Assembly (NCBI RefSeq): GCF_041146795.1
Contig: NC_135187.1
Span: 1,923,501-1,987,500, forward strand
Reading direction: 5' to 3'
Source of the DNA: Maylandia zebra
Lineage: Eukaryota > Chordata > Actinopteri > Cichliformes > Cichlidae
DNA length: 64,000 nucleotides
Every line of letters starts with the position of its first letter. The first letter of the stretch is position 1. Positions 12,956 to 24,872 of this stretch are shown piece after piece. The notes beneath the pieces are model-generated. The model saw only the letters and a list, made by a program, of their open reading frames with translations, did not search any database and was not told the origin of the DNA. The position numbers and the translations under genes are program-made.

Positions 12956-13120
12956 GCACTAGTGGGAACACAACGAATATGACTGCACATTTACACCGAC
13001 ATCATCCTAGTGCAAAGACAAGTGGAAGCAGACAAAAAAAAGCAAGCATGCTACTAACTTTAGCCGAGTCATTTAGACAGCTGTTAGCACATGATTCTCC
13101 TTATGCTGCTGAGAATATAG
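12956..13120 (+). pseudogene. hAT transposase fragment, BED zinc-finger end
   Basis: Translation gives STSGNTTNMTAHLHRHHPSA followed by a basic linker and MLLTLAESFRQL. The N-T-T-N...H-L-x-R-H-H-P pattern is the second half of a BED zinc finger as found in hAT transposases and ZBED proteins. It stops at 13118-13120 with no further transposase, so this is a remnant. The hAT-like end at 14130-14216 may belong to the same dead element. Confidence 0.62.
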
Positions 13121-13640
13121 CCCAGAAGAAGCGGATAGTATAGCTTTTATTTTGGAAAGAGACGTTTCTCTGTAATAAACTCTCTTTTCCAAAGATGAGT
13201 GATTCCTCAATCAGATACAAGGCTCGCAAAATTTTTCCAGTCGGGCTACCAAAATCTATCTCTGCCCTGCCCGTCGGCCTATCGTAGGAAGGAAAAATAT
13301 ATGTCAATGCTTTTGCATTCTTTCAGAAATGTAGCTGGGTAATTATGTCATTGGCATCGGTGAGCCACTGTCAATATGTGACATATTGAAATCGCGTTTG
13401 AATTTGCGCTTGTTTTTTGCTTTCACTTTGCAATGACAGCACTGATCTGTGAGTGATGATAATTTGTGCACCAATTCCTCTGACATCGTCTTATTAATCG
13501 TTAGCTTACTATGCAAACATGACAAGTGAAATCTCCCGCAGCTTAAACATGTGAGAGGTTGATCGCGCAGAGAATCGCTGAGCTTATGTGAGTGCGTGTA
13601 AAAGCATTTCAGTTCTGCTGAGCCAAATAAGACAGGTCAG

Positions 13641-13799
13641 GGTGAAGAAGTGACAGCCAAAGAAAAGCTTACCACAAAACGGAGAAGTTATGACAAATCA
13701 GACTATAAGGCAAAAAGAAAGTGCAGCTTTATGGTTTCATGGACAAAAGAATTTCTGTGGCTGCAATATGACGAGCTAAATAACCAGGGCTGCACATAA
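13641..13799 (+). pseudogene. Possible transposase-associated zinc-finger N-terminal fragment
   Basis: A 52-codon frame reads KRRSYDKSDYKAKRKCSF, then SWTKEFLWLQYDE, then a stop. The basic run followed by S-W-x3-F-x-W-L-x-Y-D is the layout seen just before TTF-type zinc fingers of hAT-related proteins. The expected cysteines are not in frame; WCRMCREN appears downstream near 14080 in another frame. Decayed and uncertain. Confidence 0.38.
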
Positions 13800-14129
13800 G
13801 TGGTCCGCAGGTGCGCATTCGCTGTCAAAATAAAAAATGTGCACAAGATAAGAAGTTGCAACGCGTGTTTGCATACATAAGATTTTCAGGAGGAGGACAG
13901 ACATTTGTTTAGAACTCTTAAAGATGTCAAAGAAGCTCCTTTAAGCAATTACTGTGAGGTTCCTCCACCTCCAAAGAAATGTCAGGAGTCCGAACCATAA
14001 AAGAAGCGCGTATTCTCGGAAAAGTAGTTGCAGGAGGTGAGCTGGCTTCAAACAAATGATGAACGCACAGAGATGTGGTGCAGAATGTGCCGTGAAAATT
14101 TAATAAATGACAAATTAAAAAGGCATGAA

Positions 14130-14216
14130 CATTTTTTTTTGTATCGAAAAAATATCGCACCGTGACACCAAAGTATCGAACCGAACCATGAATTTTGTGT
14201 ATCGTTGCACCCCTAA
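14130..14216 (-). mobile_element. hAT-type terminal fragment
   Basis: On the minus strand the sequence begins TAGGGGTGCAACGATACAC and continues with GGTTCGGTTCGATAC, a terminal layout typical of teleost hAT elements. I could not find the partner end or a target duplication, so boundaries are partial. Confidence 0.55.
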
Positions 14217-14248
<32 letters not shown>

Positions 14249-14319
14249 CACACATACATTCCAGCACATAACAGCAGGGTGTAAGATGCTAGCAGGCAGG
14301 GCGGGCATACATGGAACGC

Positions 14320-14462
14320 CATAACCAAGAGGCCGGTGTAGTGTACAGGAACATCTGTGCCGATTATGGCCTGGAAGTCCCGAGGTCAAAATGGGAGACG
14401 CCCTCAAGGGTGGTGGAGAATGACCGAGCTAAGATCCTGCTGGACTTAGCTCCTGAGAGGAC
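14320..14462 (+). pseudogene. LINE protein fragment (C-terminal region)
   Basis: Translation includes VVYRNICADYGLEV, SKWETPSRVV and NDRAKILLDL, phrases that recur in C-terminal parts of fish non-LTR retrotransposon proteins. It is short and isolated, with stops soon after. The clade is not resolved. Confidence 0.5.
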
Positions 14463-14960
14463 ACAGATAAGTGTCACACAGGAGACTTAGAACACGAAAA
14501 ATGTATAAAATGTAGTATCGAGGCTAAGCCTACGCTTGAAGCCACTGAGGTGGTTGTCAACAGGGGTGACGCGATGGCACTGGTATGTATGGATTAATTA
14601 AACAGTCCAATAACTCCAGCAGTACTTATCTTGTCCTTTTTTGTCTTTATTCCAATATCATCTTAACATAACAGCGCAGCGGTCTCAAGCTGTTTGCCTT
14701 CTTACAATTAATGACACACCTGACGCCGATTACGTGCGTCTACCTTAAATACCTTTACATGAACAAAACAGAAAAAGGTGACCTCTAGCGGCCACATAAG
14801 GTATTAACCCAAAAATGGCTCCTACATTTTGTTTTAAGAACATCTACTATAGCAATGCTAATATGTTAAGATTTAATTATGAAAAAGAGATGGGAAAATA
14901 TATAATACTGAGAGGAACAGTTTATGTATGTGGTGGAGATTTTAATGTGATAATGGATCC

Positions 14961-15221
14961 TAAATTAGACACAAGGAGTAATAACATGAATAAAAACAAA
15001 ATCAAAAAACGTGTTCAGGATACATGGGAGGAAATGGGACTCTTCGATACATGGAGACAATGACGTACGTAAAGATTAGAGTCACTTGTCCAAATATGAG
15101 GCTGTAACATTGGAGTGCCAGAAATTTAAACAAAAAATGGTTTTCCTCATGTAACCGTGTTTTTAAATTAGACACAAGGAGTAATAACATGAATAAAAAC
15201 AAAATCAAAAAACGTGTTCAG
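14961..15221 (+). repeat. 58-bp perfect direct repeat inside the L1 remnant
   Basis: Copies at 14961-15018 and 15164-15221 are identical by eye, starting TAAATTAGACACAAGG and ending CGTGTTCAG, with 145 bases between them. They point to an internal duplication or template switch. Confidence 0.85.
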
Positions 15222-15485
15222 AAATACAATATGGAGGCTGCAGGAATCTTGAATAATGAAAAAGTTGTTACACAAATCCAAACTGAAACACAGAAGTACT
15301 TAGGTGAAAGCAACAATGGTGCAGTGATATGGGTAAAATACTTGCAATCTCAAGCAATCTTAAAAAAGAGAGAATAAAAGAATTTATGAATCTTTAAGAT
15401 GATGTGAAGCCTTTAGAATCAAACCACAGAGCCCAGAAAGAAGATTCACAACATACCTGACCCTGACTCATTGATACTGAAACTA

Positions 15486-15590
15486 AATTCAATTCAATTT
15501 TATTTATATAGCGCCAAATCACAGCATCAGTCACCTCAAGGTGCTTTATATCATAAGGTGGACCCTACAATCATACATACAAAAGAAACA
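15486..15590 (+). mobile_element. Interspersed teleost repeat fragment (TATATAGCGCCAAATCA type)
   Basis: The sequence around TTTTATTTATATAGCGCCAA followed by CACCTCAAGGTGCTTTATAT is a widespread fish repeat motif. Only the first 100 bases are present. It sits within the L1 remnant. Confidence 0.6.
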
Positions 15591-17149
15591 CACATTTTAC
15601 CACTCAGGGCCTCAAGCTGCAAAATTTGTGAGAAGAATATGAAAACACCAGAACCATCAACAAAATCTGAGATCTGAACACAAGTCAATTAATTGACATT
15701 ATGAACATTTTTAGAGGTTAGTACAGGAACTCGACACACAAACGTCCACCTAAACCAAGAGGAAACACTGGATCTGCCCACCATAGGTGCACAACAGAAT
15801 AGACTTATCAGAAATAACACCAACAGAAGTTCAACAAGCAATAAGTGATTGGGTTTCTATCAGACAGCTGGCTGCAATACTTCAGACCACATTTAACTAG
15901 ATTTAAAATAGGAAACTGTCCCCCCTTAGTGGAGGGAAGCAGTCAGTACCCTACTTCCTAAACCAATAAAGAAACATGTAAAATGACCAGTCGTTATCCA
16001 GAGTGTAAGATACATGCCTGTATAATGTCAAACAGGCTTCAATCCTTTGATAGGCACAGACTAACACAAGACAATATAAGGAGAACATTAAAATGCAGTG
16101 AAATAAAACACCTGCTGCTTTGATCAGTTTAGACACAGAAAAGGAATTTGACAGAGTTAATTGGGAGTTTTTATATTTAATATTAAGAAGATTTGGATTT
16201 AATGAAAAGGCAATTCAGTGCATTAAAGCAAATTACAAAAATCCCACTGCTAGACTTAAAATGAATGGAAAAACATAGAAAGAAAATAGATTCTATCTTT
16301 AAACGATGGGCCGGAAAAGTGAACAGACATGTGCTCAGTGATCAAACAGGCAAAATTAAAGGTTCCAAGAATTAAAAAACAAATATGATCCTACAAGTAA
16401 AGATCTGTGTAGGTATTTGCAGCTAACGGACTATTAGAAATATACAGACTGAACCGGACAGTATACATCCATCATTACGGTACATGTACAGGCTTATAAA
16501 GATGCTTTACCAAGAGTGATTTTAGTACTTTATGGCTGTATAATGGAATATAAGAAATTTTAAATGTGAAGAAAAGTTAGGAAGGAGGCTATCCCGCTAC
16601 GCTATGTGGAAAACACACCAAACAACCACCTACTCGCAGAAATGTGGAGAATTTAATCGGAAGAATCTTTTAGATATTTTATAACGCCTCAAATCAAAAG
16701 TAAATATCTTAAAAATTTGCAACCTTGCTGGTGTCAGTGTCATCGTGTAAACCCAACCACTCAAATATCTTTTTGAGCTGTATAAAAATACGTCTTTCTG
16801 GGATAAGATCCACTCAGCCATCTGGGGCCTATCAGGTTATGGAATACACCTCTGTCAGGTGTTATACCTCGGTTATTTGGATGTGTGCAGGTGAAAGATC
16901 AATCTGATCAAACTTTTTCTGACAGCTGTAAATAAACACCAAGAACTGGTTGAACGCAGAGACCTTTGGATGCAGAGTTTAGAAAATATCACGGTAACGG
17001 AGAAACTGACTTACAAAGTAAAATTAAAAGGGGATTGTTTTAAGAAAGACTGGGACAGATGGCTTGAATACAACGCAAAGGAGGCGAGAAGGTTGAAGAA
17101 AAAGGGACAGGACAGCAGAACTGATAACATTATGTTAGACATTAGAAAA

Positions 17150-17930
17150 GTAGCTGCTGAGTATTTGTATATGTGTGCACGAACATCTCAGCCCCCTCGG
17201 GTGTGGGGGCCTAGCTCCCCCCACCGGTTAGTGGTTCTTGGTGTCGGGGGCTGGGCACTCAGGTATGTACTGGCTCACTCCCGCTGGCTGCTTGGCCTGG
17301 CGCCCTTGGCTCGGTCTGGCCTCTTCTGGGTGGTGGAGGGGCCTCAGGTCTCTGGGCCCGGGGGCTCGGTCCGCTCTGGCACAGCCAGCTGCCACAGCCC
17401 CCTGTGGCTTCTGCACTGTGACCCCCTGTCTGGGGCTCAGCTCTTTCCAGGAGGTTGGCCCCTCTGGTGGTCCTCCTTGGGCTCTGGGGGGCTTCTAGAT
17501 GTCTGGGCCCTGGATCACCTCCATGCTTGCTTCATGTCCTGGGGGGCAGGGCTATGGCTCCCCACACCCTCTGTCAGGTAGTTACATGGAGAAACCTTTT
17601 GAATACAAGCGTGCACACAGGGGTTCTCAGACACACACTGTCTTCCTTATCGTGGGTTGTGGGTCTTGTGTGTTGCTCAGTAACATTCAATATTTATTAT
17701 TTACTGTGAGTTATGTTTATCTGGCTTGTTGCTGTACCGTGTTGTTCTCTTTTGGCTTGTTTTCTTGCTTTTCTCTCAGCAGGTGATCCAGCGGATTTTT
17801 AGTGTCTTTTCTTTCTGTCCCTCTGTTTTTCTTTCCTTTTCTTGTCTGTGTCTTTCCCTTTCCTATCCCCCGGTTATGTCTGTTCCGTAATAACTTCAAA
17901 GTAAAATAAATAAATAAATAATGAAGATCA
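17150..17930 (+). mobile_element. L1-like LINE 3' untranslated region and tail
   Basis: A GC-rich part (17190-17575) is followed by AT-rich sequence ending in AAATAAATAAATAAATAATG. The section 17575-17930 recurs at 20143-20530 (shared GTTACATGGAGAAACCTTTT and the later CAGGTGATCCAG), which shows it is the family's 3' end. Long frames through the GC-rich part are compositional. Confidence 0.65.
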
Positions 17931-18504
17931 GCCAAGTGGACCGCAATGATCCACTTGGAAAACTAAATCTGTCAGACATTTAATTAATGCCAATTTTTAC
18001 CTTTAATACTGTTGACACAGAATGATTAATACATTACTAATGTGAATAGGATCCAACTGATGCTGTTCTGTGTATATCACGTGACTGGCCTGTGTCACCC
18101 ACAGCCACCAAAATGAGACACTCGTGGAGCTTTGACAGGAGGACCAGGAGGTTTTAGTCCAAGCATGAGCTGCTGTGGATCGAGGTTGGATCAGAGTTTG
18201 GCCTCTGCAGCATCAACACAAGAAGCCACCATGCTGACAGTCCAGGATGCTGCTGGAGCTGTAATGTGGTGGAGGCAGTTTTATGGGCACACTTTGTGGT
18301 CTTTAATACCAACCAATCAGGGTTTGAATGGCGCAGTCCTGGAACCATCAGTGAGGTCTCCTACTGCTGAGTGTCATTACTGACCACATGGATCCTTCAT
18401 GGCTGCGGTTTGCTGTCTTCTAATGACTGCAGGAGAAACATGACACAGACCGATTTCATAAACCTGACAATGATGCAGCGCTGAGTGTGTGTCCCCACAG
18501 CAGC

Positions 18505-18551
<47 letters not shown>

Positions 18552-19506
18552 GGCTACAGACTCTTCATTCATGCAGCTGAACCGAGGACTTCCAGCTCTG
18601 TGATGCTTCCATCATTTCCTGTTTGTAAAGCAGAGGATGTTAAACTGTCATCCTTTAAATCAGTCACATGTTATGTTGTGTGCTGTGTCTCTGCTGACAT
18701 AACTGTATCTTCATGAAACAGACTCTTTACGAGCTTCAGTCACATGTGTTTAATTTCGCCGTGACGCCACTGAAACCTGCTGTAATGTTATTTACTTTGG
18801 CAGATTTTGACCCAAATGTGAGCCTCGTGTGTCAGATTAAAGATTATTCCTCTGTGGTTATAAATATCTCACATGGCATCTGCTCCAGGAGTCACGTTCA
18901 TTACATTAACTCCCCTCTTCTCGTCCTGGGAGCTGTCTCTGTGCTTTGGTGCAGAGTTTGATTATAGGAGCATAAATGTTTCCTCACATCCTGAGCTTCA
19001 GCTTAGATTTGAATGAAGCTTCTGTCCTTTAGTATCATTTGTTCAGTAAATCGCTGACATGTTAAAGATCCAAAATGCAGTTGGTGAAATGATCCTGTTT
19101 CCTTTCATGCAGAAAGCTGGTTTTTCAGAGGAGCAGGATGGGCTTCATGAGATCTGCTGAATCTCTGAAACATAGACGAGGCAGAGAGTCACAACATGCA
19201 CATCAGGAAACAAGTGACTTTGAACGTGACATTTTTGTTAATCTGGGGGTTTCAGAAACTGTAGAGTCATCAACAGAGTTTACAGAGAATAGTCTGAAAA
19301 AGACAAAATATCCAGTGAGTGTCAGAAGTCTGGGAAAAACTCTCAGTGATGTCAGAGGTCAGAGGAGAACTGCCAAACTCCTTCAAGCAGATAGGAAGGG
19401 AACAGCAAGTCCATAATATCGTGTCTGCAGAACAGCATCTCTGAGTGCACCATGTCTTGAAGCTCGAAGCAGCTTCCTCGACTGTGTGATGCTGTCATGT
19501 GACTAC
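17931..19506. other. Non-coding stretch with a microsatellite
   Basis: No exon series or recognisable mobile element was seen apart from the (AC)n tract at 18509-18548. Confidence 0.5.
18509..18548 (+). repeat. (AC)n microsatellite
   Basis: About 20 AC units, followed by GCAGGC. Confidence 0.93.
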
Positions 19507-20110
19507 TGTCATGATTCGGCTGTGTAGCAGGCAGGAGAGGACCCAAACGCACACTCACGGGGACACGGGGAATAAACTCAGAGAGCACAGCTTTATTGCT
19601 GGAAAGGCAGATCACGGGTAATACAAAACTAAACTGGGAAAAACTAAATATAAAGCTCACCAAGAAACACAGGGAGACTCACACACAGCATGAGGGAGAA
19701 GGCGACACCGAACTGAGGGAGACGCAGACATAAATACACAGAGGGTTAACGAGGGAAGTGGGAACACACGGGGAACACAGCTGACACAGATAACCGTAAC
19801 GAGACAGGGCAGGAGTGAACACAACATGACGCATACTGACGAGAGATTGTCAAAGTAAAACAGGAAGTACACGGAGGTTCAGACAGGAGGAGAGAGAGCA
19901 CGGGGAGAACACAGACATAACGGGCTGGGGAAAACATGGAATAAACACAAGGAGAGACGAGGGCTCACAGATACACAGGGGCACACAGGAGGTAACCAAA
20001 TAAGGAACATCTTAACTAAATAACCTAGGAACCAAGGCATAAATAGTGAACAAAATACAAAACACACAAAAACGAAGAATACTGGGCCAACATGGCCCAG
20101 GACCATGACA
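19507..20110. mobile_element. Solo LTR-like element
   Basis: The 604-bp block starts TGTCATGATTC and ends GACCATGACA, so it has TG...CA ends with short inverted termini TGTCATG/CATGACA. It is flanked by a 5-bp duplication ACTAC at 19502-19506 and 20111-20115. These are the hallmarks of a solo LTR; no internal gag or pol is present. Related sequence appears in intron 3 of genes 2 and 3 (about 38803-39016 and 40680-40810). The superfamily cannot be named. Confidence 0.62.
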
Positions 20111-20142
20111 ACTACGGAACAATTGTTTCCAGAATTAAACAG

Positions 20143-20530
20143 TTACATGGAGAAACCTTTTGAATACAAGCGTGCCCACGCACACAGGTGTGCACACAGG
20201 TGTGCACAGACACAAACTATATCTTCCTTGGCTGTTACCTCAAAGCACACTGTGCTCTGTCGGTCTTGTGTGCTGCACAAGAACATTTAATATTTAGTAT
20301 TTACTGTTACTTATAATTATCTAGTTATTGCTGTGGTGTTGTGTTTATTGTGTTGTTCTCTTTTTGCTTGTTTCCTTTTTTTTCTTTCAACAGGTGATCC
20401 AGTGGATATTTTTTGTGTCTTCTCTCACTGTCCTTCGTCCCCGCTTTCTTCCTTTCTCTCGTTTCTATCCCCCAATCATGTCTGTCCTGTCTATAATAAC
20501 TTTAAAAATAACTAATAACAACAAAGGTCA
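20143..20530 (+). mobile_element. L1-like LINE 3'-end fragment
   Basis: Matches the 3' untranslated part at 17575-17930, including GTTACATGGAGAAACCTTTT and CAGGTGATCCAG. It is a 5'-truncated copy lacking any coding part. Confidence 0.65.
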
Positions 20531-20734
20531 ATTAAAAGACCAATACAGCTTCAGACAATAATTCTGATGGCTAAAAAACCAAATGGGACAGACAAAAAAT
20601 TTAAAAATTTTTTTAAAAAAGAAACAGCAGATTTGTACATTTTAAGCATTTTTATTGAAACATTTTTCTGGACAAAATTAAATCAACAGGTTTAAGTTAA
20701 ACTTGTTTCTATAAAAACAGATGAACAGAAACAC

Positions 20735-21600
20735 AGACGTCATGATGAGACAGAGTACCGGGCTGTGGTCGACTCCTTTGTCACGTGGTGTGAGCAGAAT
20801 CATCTGCAGCTCAACGTGGCAAAGACCAAGGAACTGATCGTGGACTTCAGGAAGACCAGGAAACACTTGACCCCTGTTTCAATCCAGGGGGTCAGTGTTG
20901 ACATTGTGGAGGACTATAAATACCTTGGAGTACACATTGACAATAAACTGGACTGGGCTAAAAACACCACAGCACTTTACAGGAAGGGCCAGAGTCGTCT
21001 CTATTTTTTGAGGCGACTGAGGTCTTTCAACATCTGCCAGAAAATGCTGAGGATTTTCTACGAGTCTGTTGTGGCCAGTGCGATCCTCTATGCTGTTGCA
21101 TGCTGGGGGAGCAGGCTGAGGGTCGCAGATGCCAACAGACTTAATAAACTGATCCGTAAGGCCAGCAATGTTGTGGGGATGGAGCTGGACTCCCTCAAGG
21201 TGGTGTCGGAGAGGCGGATGCTGTCCAAGATAAAGACAATGTTGGATAACACCTCCCACCCACTCCATGACATGCTGGTCAGTCACAGGAGCTCGTTCAG
21301 TGAGAGACTGAGATTACCCATGATGCACCACTGAACGACACAGGAAATCTTTCCTGCCTGTGGCTCCCTGTACAACGCATCCACTTAACACACTGTTTGC
21401 TGCTACAACTACAGCCTTCTTGCACATGTTCTTCCTTTTTCAGCTATTTATTAATAAGTGACCTTTATGTATATATATGCCTGTATATATGGTGCTATTC
21501 TTAGTTAGTGTATTGTCTTTGTTAATGGTTGTTTATAATGGAGCACTGTAACGAAAAAGAATTTCCCCCAGAGATCAATAAAGTATTCTGATTCTGATCA
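20735..21600 (+). pseudogene. 5'-truncated LINE (Rex1/L2-like) C-terminal ORF and tail
   Basis: Translation from about 20765 gives SFVTWCEQNHLQLNVAKTKE, LIVDFRKTRK, YKYLGVHIDNKLDWAKNTT and GQSRLYFLRRLRSF. This is the part after the catalytic box in Rex1/L2-type reverse transcriptases and is homologous to the C-terminus of the frame at 3937-6374. A stop at 21332-21334 cuts it before the usual end. The copy finishes with AATAAAGTATTCTGATTCTG, a typical tail. Inactive. Confidence 0.78.
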
Positions 21601-22554
21601 CCTGTCTTCACATTAATTACAAATTGTTAAATTATATTAAGGTATAAAAACAAGTTTATTGATTGTAAATTTACATGATGTGGTGAAACAGTGATGCTGT
21701 GTTTACGTCTGTGTGAGGCGGTTTTTATTTTCTCCGGTTAAAGAGAAATAAATAACAACTTTAATAACATCCACTCACTGGTTTCTCTTTAACATCACTT
21801 TCACCACATGATGGCAGCATTAATACAGTGAAGCAGCCGAGTGACGACGACACATCTGCTGCCCAACAGCTCAGTCAGAGGTCAAAGGTCACTGCAGGCG
21901 GTGGATGTGCCAAGAAAAAAAAGAAAAACGTGTAAAGATGAATCTATTTTTTCATCTTTCCATTTGTTCTGCACTAAAACTGAAACAAAGAACAAATATC
22001 TTGGTCGCACGCTGGAATCTGAAGCTGTAGAGGTAACCATAATCAGCCTGTCAGACGCTGGCTGTCCAAACCCACATGGAAAAGAAATAGAAAAGACTGA
22101 TGTGGCCTACTTCATATAGTGAATCATATAAGGCTGATATGATTTACTCATGAAAGTGGCCACTTTCATATATTGTTTTAGGAAGTATCCAAAACATAAA
22201 AGTTTCATTTATATAATTTTCAAGGGATCTTATATCTGTTTTCACTCTTGTATGTTTTCATACGAGTTTCACACAGACAGATACAAACTTTGTAAGATTT
22301 ATATCTTTTCCATATGGGAATTCAGGGTCTGCAGCCTTTACGGTCCACAAAGGCCGCGTACTCAAAGACCGAGAAGGCCGGAAGTGCGAGGCTTGTGAAA
22401 TGGGACGGTCTCATTGCGCTGTTCAGGTTGCCTAGCAACCATGATACTAACCGCTGGAAACGTTTCATACAGCTTTGTGTGACAGAAATGAACGAGAACA
22501 TATTTTGTTCATTTGTTTCTACATGAGCTCTGTGTGATTAGAATAGAATATAAT

Positions 22555-22696
22555 AGCCCACTGAAGGAACAATGGATGGTAATCATGGCCATTGATCAAT
22601 GGGTTTTGGTCAGTGGTTGTTGATCAATGGCCATGAGAATTTGCATAATTATGATTAAGGAACTGACCTCCCAGCCCCTTGTTCCTTCAGTGGGCT
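22555..22696. repeat. Inverted repeat / hairpin
   Basis: Perfect 18-bp arms AGCCCACTGAAGGAACAA (22555-22572) and its reverse complement (22679-22696) are separated by 106 bases. The loop contains the palindrome CCATTGATCAATGG (22589-22602) and another TTGATCAA. It is probably a foldback repeat; no target duplication was found. Confidence 0.8.
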
Positions 22697-22731
22697 GGTT
22701 TCAGTCATTATGCAAATGTCCTGTTTATAAG

Positions 22732-22822
22732 AAAACCTGCAGTCAGCTGAGACTGAAGACGTCACCTGATGATGACGAAACGTTTCCCCCCCTGAACACG
22801 TCCAGATGAACAGAAGCAACTT
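22732..22822 (+). repeat. Interspersed repeat with AACCTGCAGTCAGCTGAGAC core, copy 1
   Basis: Shares AACCTGCAGTCAGCTGAGAC followed by TGAAGA, a GATGATGA run and GAAACGTTTC with the copy at 24802-24872. The motif recurs in teleost genomes; the family name is uncertain. Confidence 0.55.
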
Positions 22823-24296
22823 TTGGAGATTTACTTTCCTGGAGGGATGAGCATCAAGACGAAATATGGCCAATATTATAGTTATTATATTAATCATTAT
22901 TAGTTATTACAGCAGTGAACTTGAACTCGTGTCAAACACTGAGCTTCAGTAAAGATTCAAGTTGCAGTTGTTTATATTTTCTATCACCTTAACTCTTCAC
23001 TCAAAGACGAGTACCTTTGACAGTGCATATATAGATGTATTATATATAAGAGACAAATATTGTTCGTTTAATATGTTGGCATTACTAAATTTGGCTCAAT
23101 GCTTACATATATGTGTAAAAAGCAAATGTACGAGCTGTGATAACTGTGTCTGATAGAATGAAGAGTCGACTGATATATGAAATATTCCTTTATTGGGTGA
23201 TAAAATCAGACCATGTCATAACTGCTGTAAGTCATACAGAATAGATATCAGAGCCTTAAACAGGCTGACGTCTGCTAAATGGGTCAAACTGGGCAGACAG
23301 TACACAAACACATACTTTTGACAGTTTAATCTTCGGCCGCTCCGCTTCTGCCGCTTTTTTCTGCAAAATTATCCACACCCACCGCCGCGCTATGAATTGT
23401 GGGATATGTTGGGCCATGTAGGATAGACAGACCCATCCTTAAAATTCAGGGAAATGAAGGACGCATTTCGAGCAGCCTTTGAATTGGGACAGCCTTCATC
23501 TCGTCGCTGTGACGTAATCGGCCTTAAATGAGGCCTTTAAGGCTGCAGGCCCTGAATTGTGTTACAGCTGCTGTGATGACTGCATTTATCCACTTGGAGC
23601 TCTGATGATGATGACAGCTTATCACGAGTGTCCTCCCCACAAACCACTGAAACAGCCAGCAGGATGAACAGCTGCTGATCTGCTTGTATCTGTGGCCTCT
23701 GTGCAGCAGACAGGCTCGGTGTGAGGGCGGTCGGATCGGCTTCACATTTATGCTGATTAAAAACGCTCAGACTTAAAAAATCTCAGTTACTTAAGATGAG
23801 AAGCAGGAGCGTAACACAGAGCTCTGGGTCCTGTGCACCAGCAGCCTCTGTGGGCCCCTTCCCTTCCTGACTGCACTAAAACAAAATCATTCTACAGCAG
23901 TGGGATCATCTTGCAGATCAACTGGATGATTTAGAGCTAACAAAGCTAAGTAAACACATCCATCACCACAGAAGTGACCGCCTATAAATGTATTTTAAAT
24001 CGAGGTATTTCAAAATGCTGTTTCATCTTCCTGAAACACGCCGACTTCCTCAACGTGCCTCTCTTACCTCAGAGCAGTGAAGAAACACTGGCTGTGTCTG
24101 ATGCAGGGACAGAGAAGACGGCCGTGTTCATGTTCACAGACGGATTCTTCTTCGTTTACACGATGGAGCTTTAACCTGCACGTGTGGACGTCTCGCTGAG
24201 ACGCTGATTTCTGGAAGTCTTTCTGAGCGCGTGCACAGAATCATATTTTTAATTCAGCTGAAGATTGCAAACATCCACTTTCATTTAGTGTGTGAA

Positions 24297-24395
24297 TGGG
24301 TGGATGACTGGATATGTAAAGCGCTTTGGGGTCCTTAGGGACTAGTAAAGAGCTATATAAATACAGGCCATTTACCATTTTACCATTTAATGACA
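24297..24395 (+). mobile_element. SINE 3'-tail fragment
   Basis: GAATGGGTGGATGACTGGAT, then GCGCTTTGGGGTCCTTAGGG, then AGGCCATTTACCATTT. The same tail ends the full SINEs at 32572-32888 and its copies. The tRNA-like head is missing. Confidence 0.78.
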
Positions 24396-24801
24396 TTATG
24401 AACTGTAGATGAGACATTCAGTGTTGTGATGTTGTAAAAGAAATATGTGTTTATGAGCTTTAGAAATCAATGCATTCTGTTTGTATTTACATGTGTCCCA
24501 GCTGTTCGTGCAGTTATAACTGCAGCTGGAGCTACGACCGATCTGACATCATCATCACTTTCATGGCATCATATTTGATCAGCATCAGTGGATTTACAAG
24601 CGTAGAGACCGGACAGTATGTTAGCATCAGTAGGAAAGAAAAACAGACTGGAAACCTTTAAGCAGTGAGTCAGTGAGTCTGTGCTCACTCTCATACGTCC
24701 TCAAAGCTTCTTCATGTAAACAGGAAGCAAAGCTGCATCACTGAGAGCAGCATGAGTACAGAACAACACTGTGTCTACCAGGTACTGTTTCTCAGGTTGG
24801 G

Positions 24802-24872
24802 GAAACCTGCAGTCAGCTGAGACTGAAGAAGGATGATGATGATGATGAAATGTTTCTCCCACTGAACATGTC
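24802..24872 (+). repeat. Interspersed repeat with AACCTGCAGTCAGCTGAGAC core, copy 2
   Basis: Same motif as 22732-22822, with an expanded GATGATGATGATGATG run and AAATGTTTCTCCCACTGAAC. Confidence 0.55.

Larger units (their letters stand above)
14815..17150 (+). pseudogene. Decayed L1-like LINE ORF2
   Basis: Blocks in order along the plus strand: endonuclease piece VYVCGGDFNVIMDPKLDTR (about 14920-14975); reverse-transcriptase piece PAALISLDTEKEFDRVNWEF (about 16110-16170) followed by RRFGFNEKAIQCIKA; and a C-terminal basic piece GDCFKKDWDRWLEY (about 17033-17075). Many stops and frameshifts separate them, and a teleost repeat lies inside at 15486-15590. The blocks fit the L1/Tx1 group. It cannot code for a working protein. 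Confidence 0.75.

Noticed and set aside
17190..17580. Long GC-rich frames (up to 203 codons) rich in Gly, Leu and Trp
   Set aside because: They lie in the 3' untranslated part of the L1 remnant, several frames are open at once, and no domain is visible.
23330..23560. Possible mobile element end around GGCCTTAAATGAGGCCTTTA
   Set aside because: The words resemble fish repeats, but no inverted ends or target duplication could be located.
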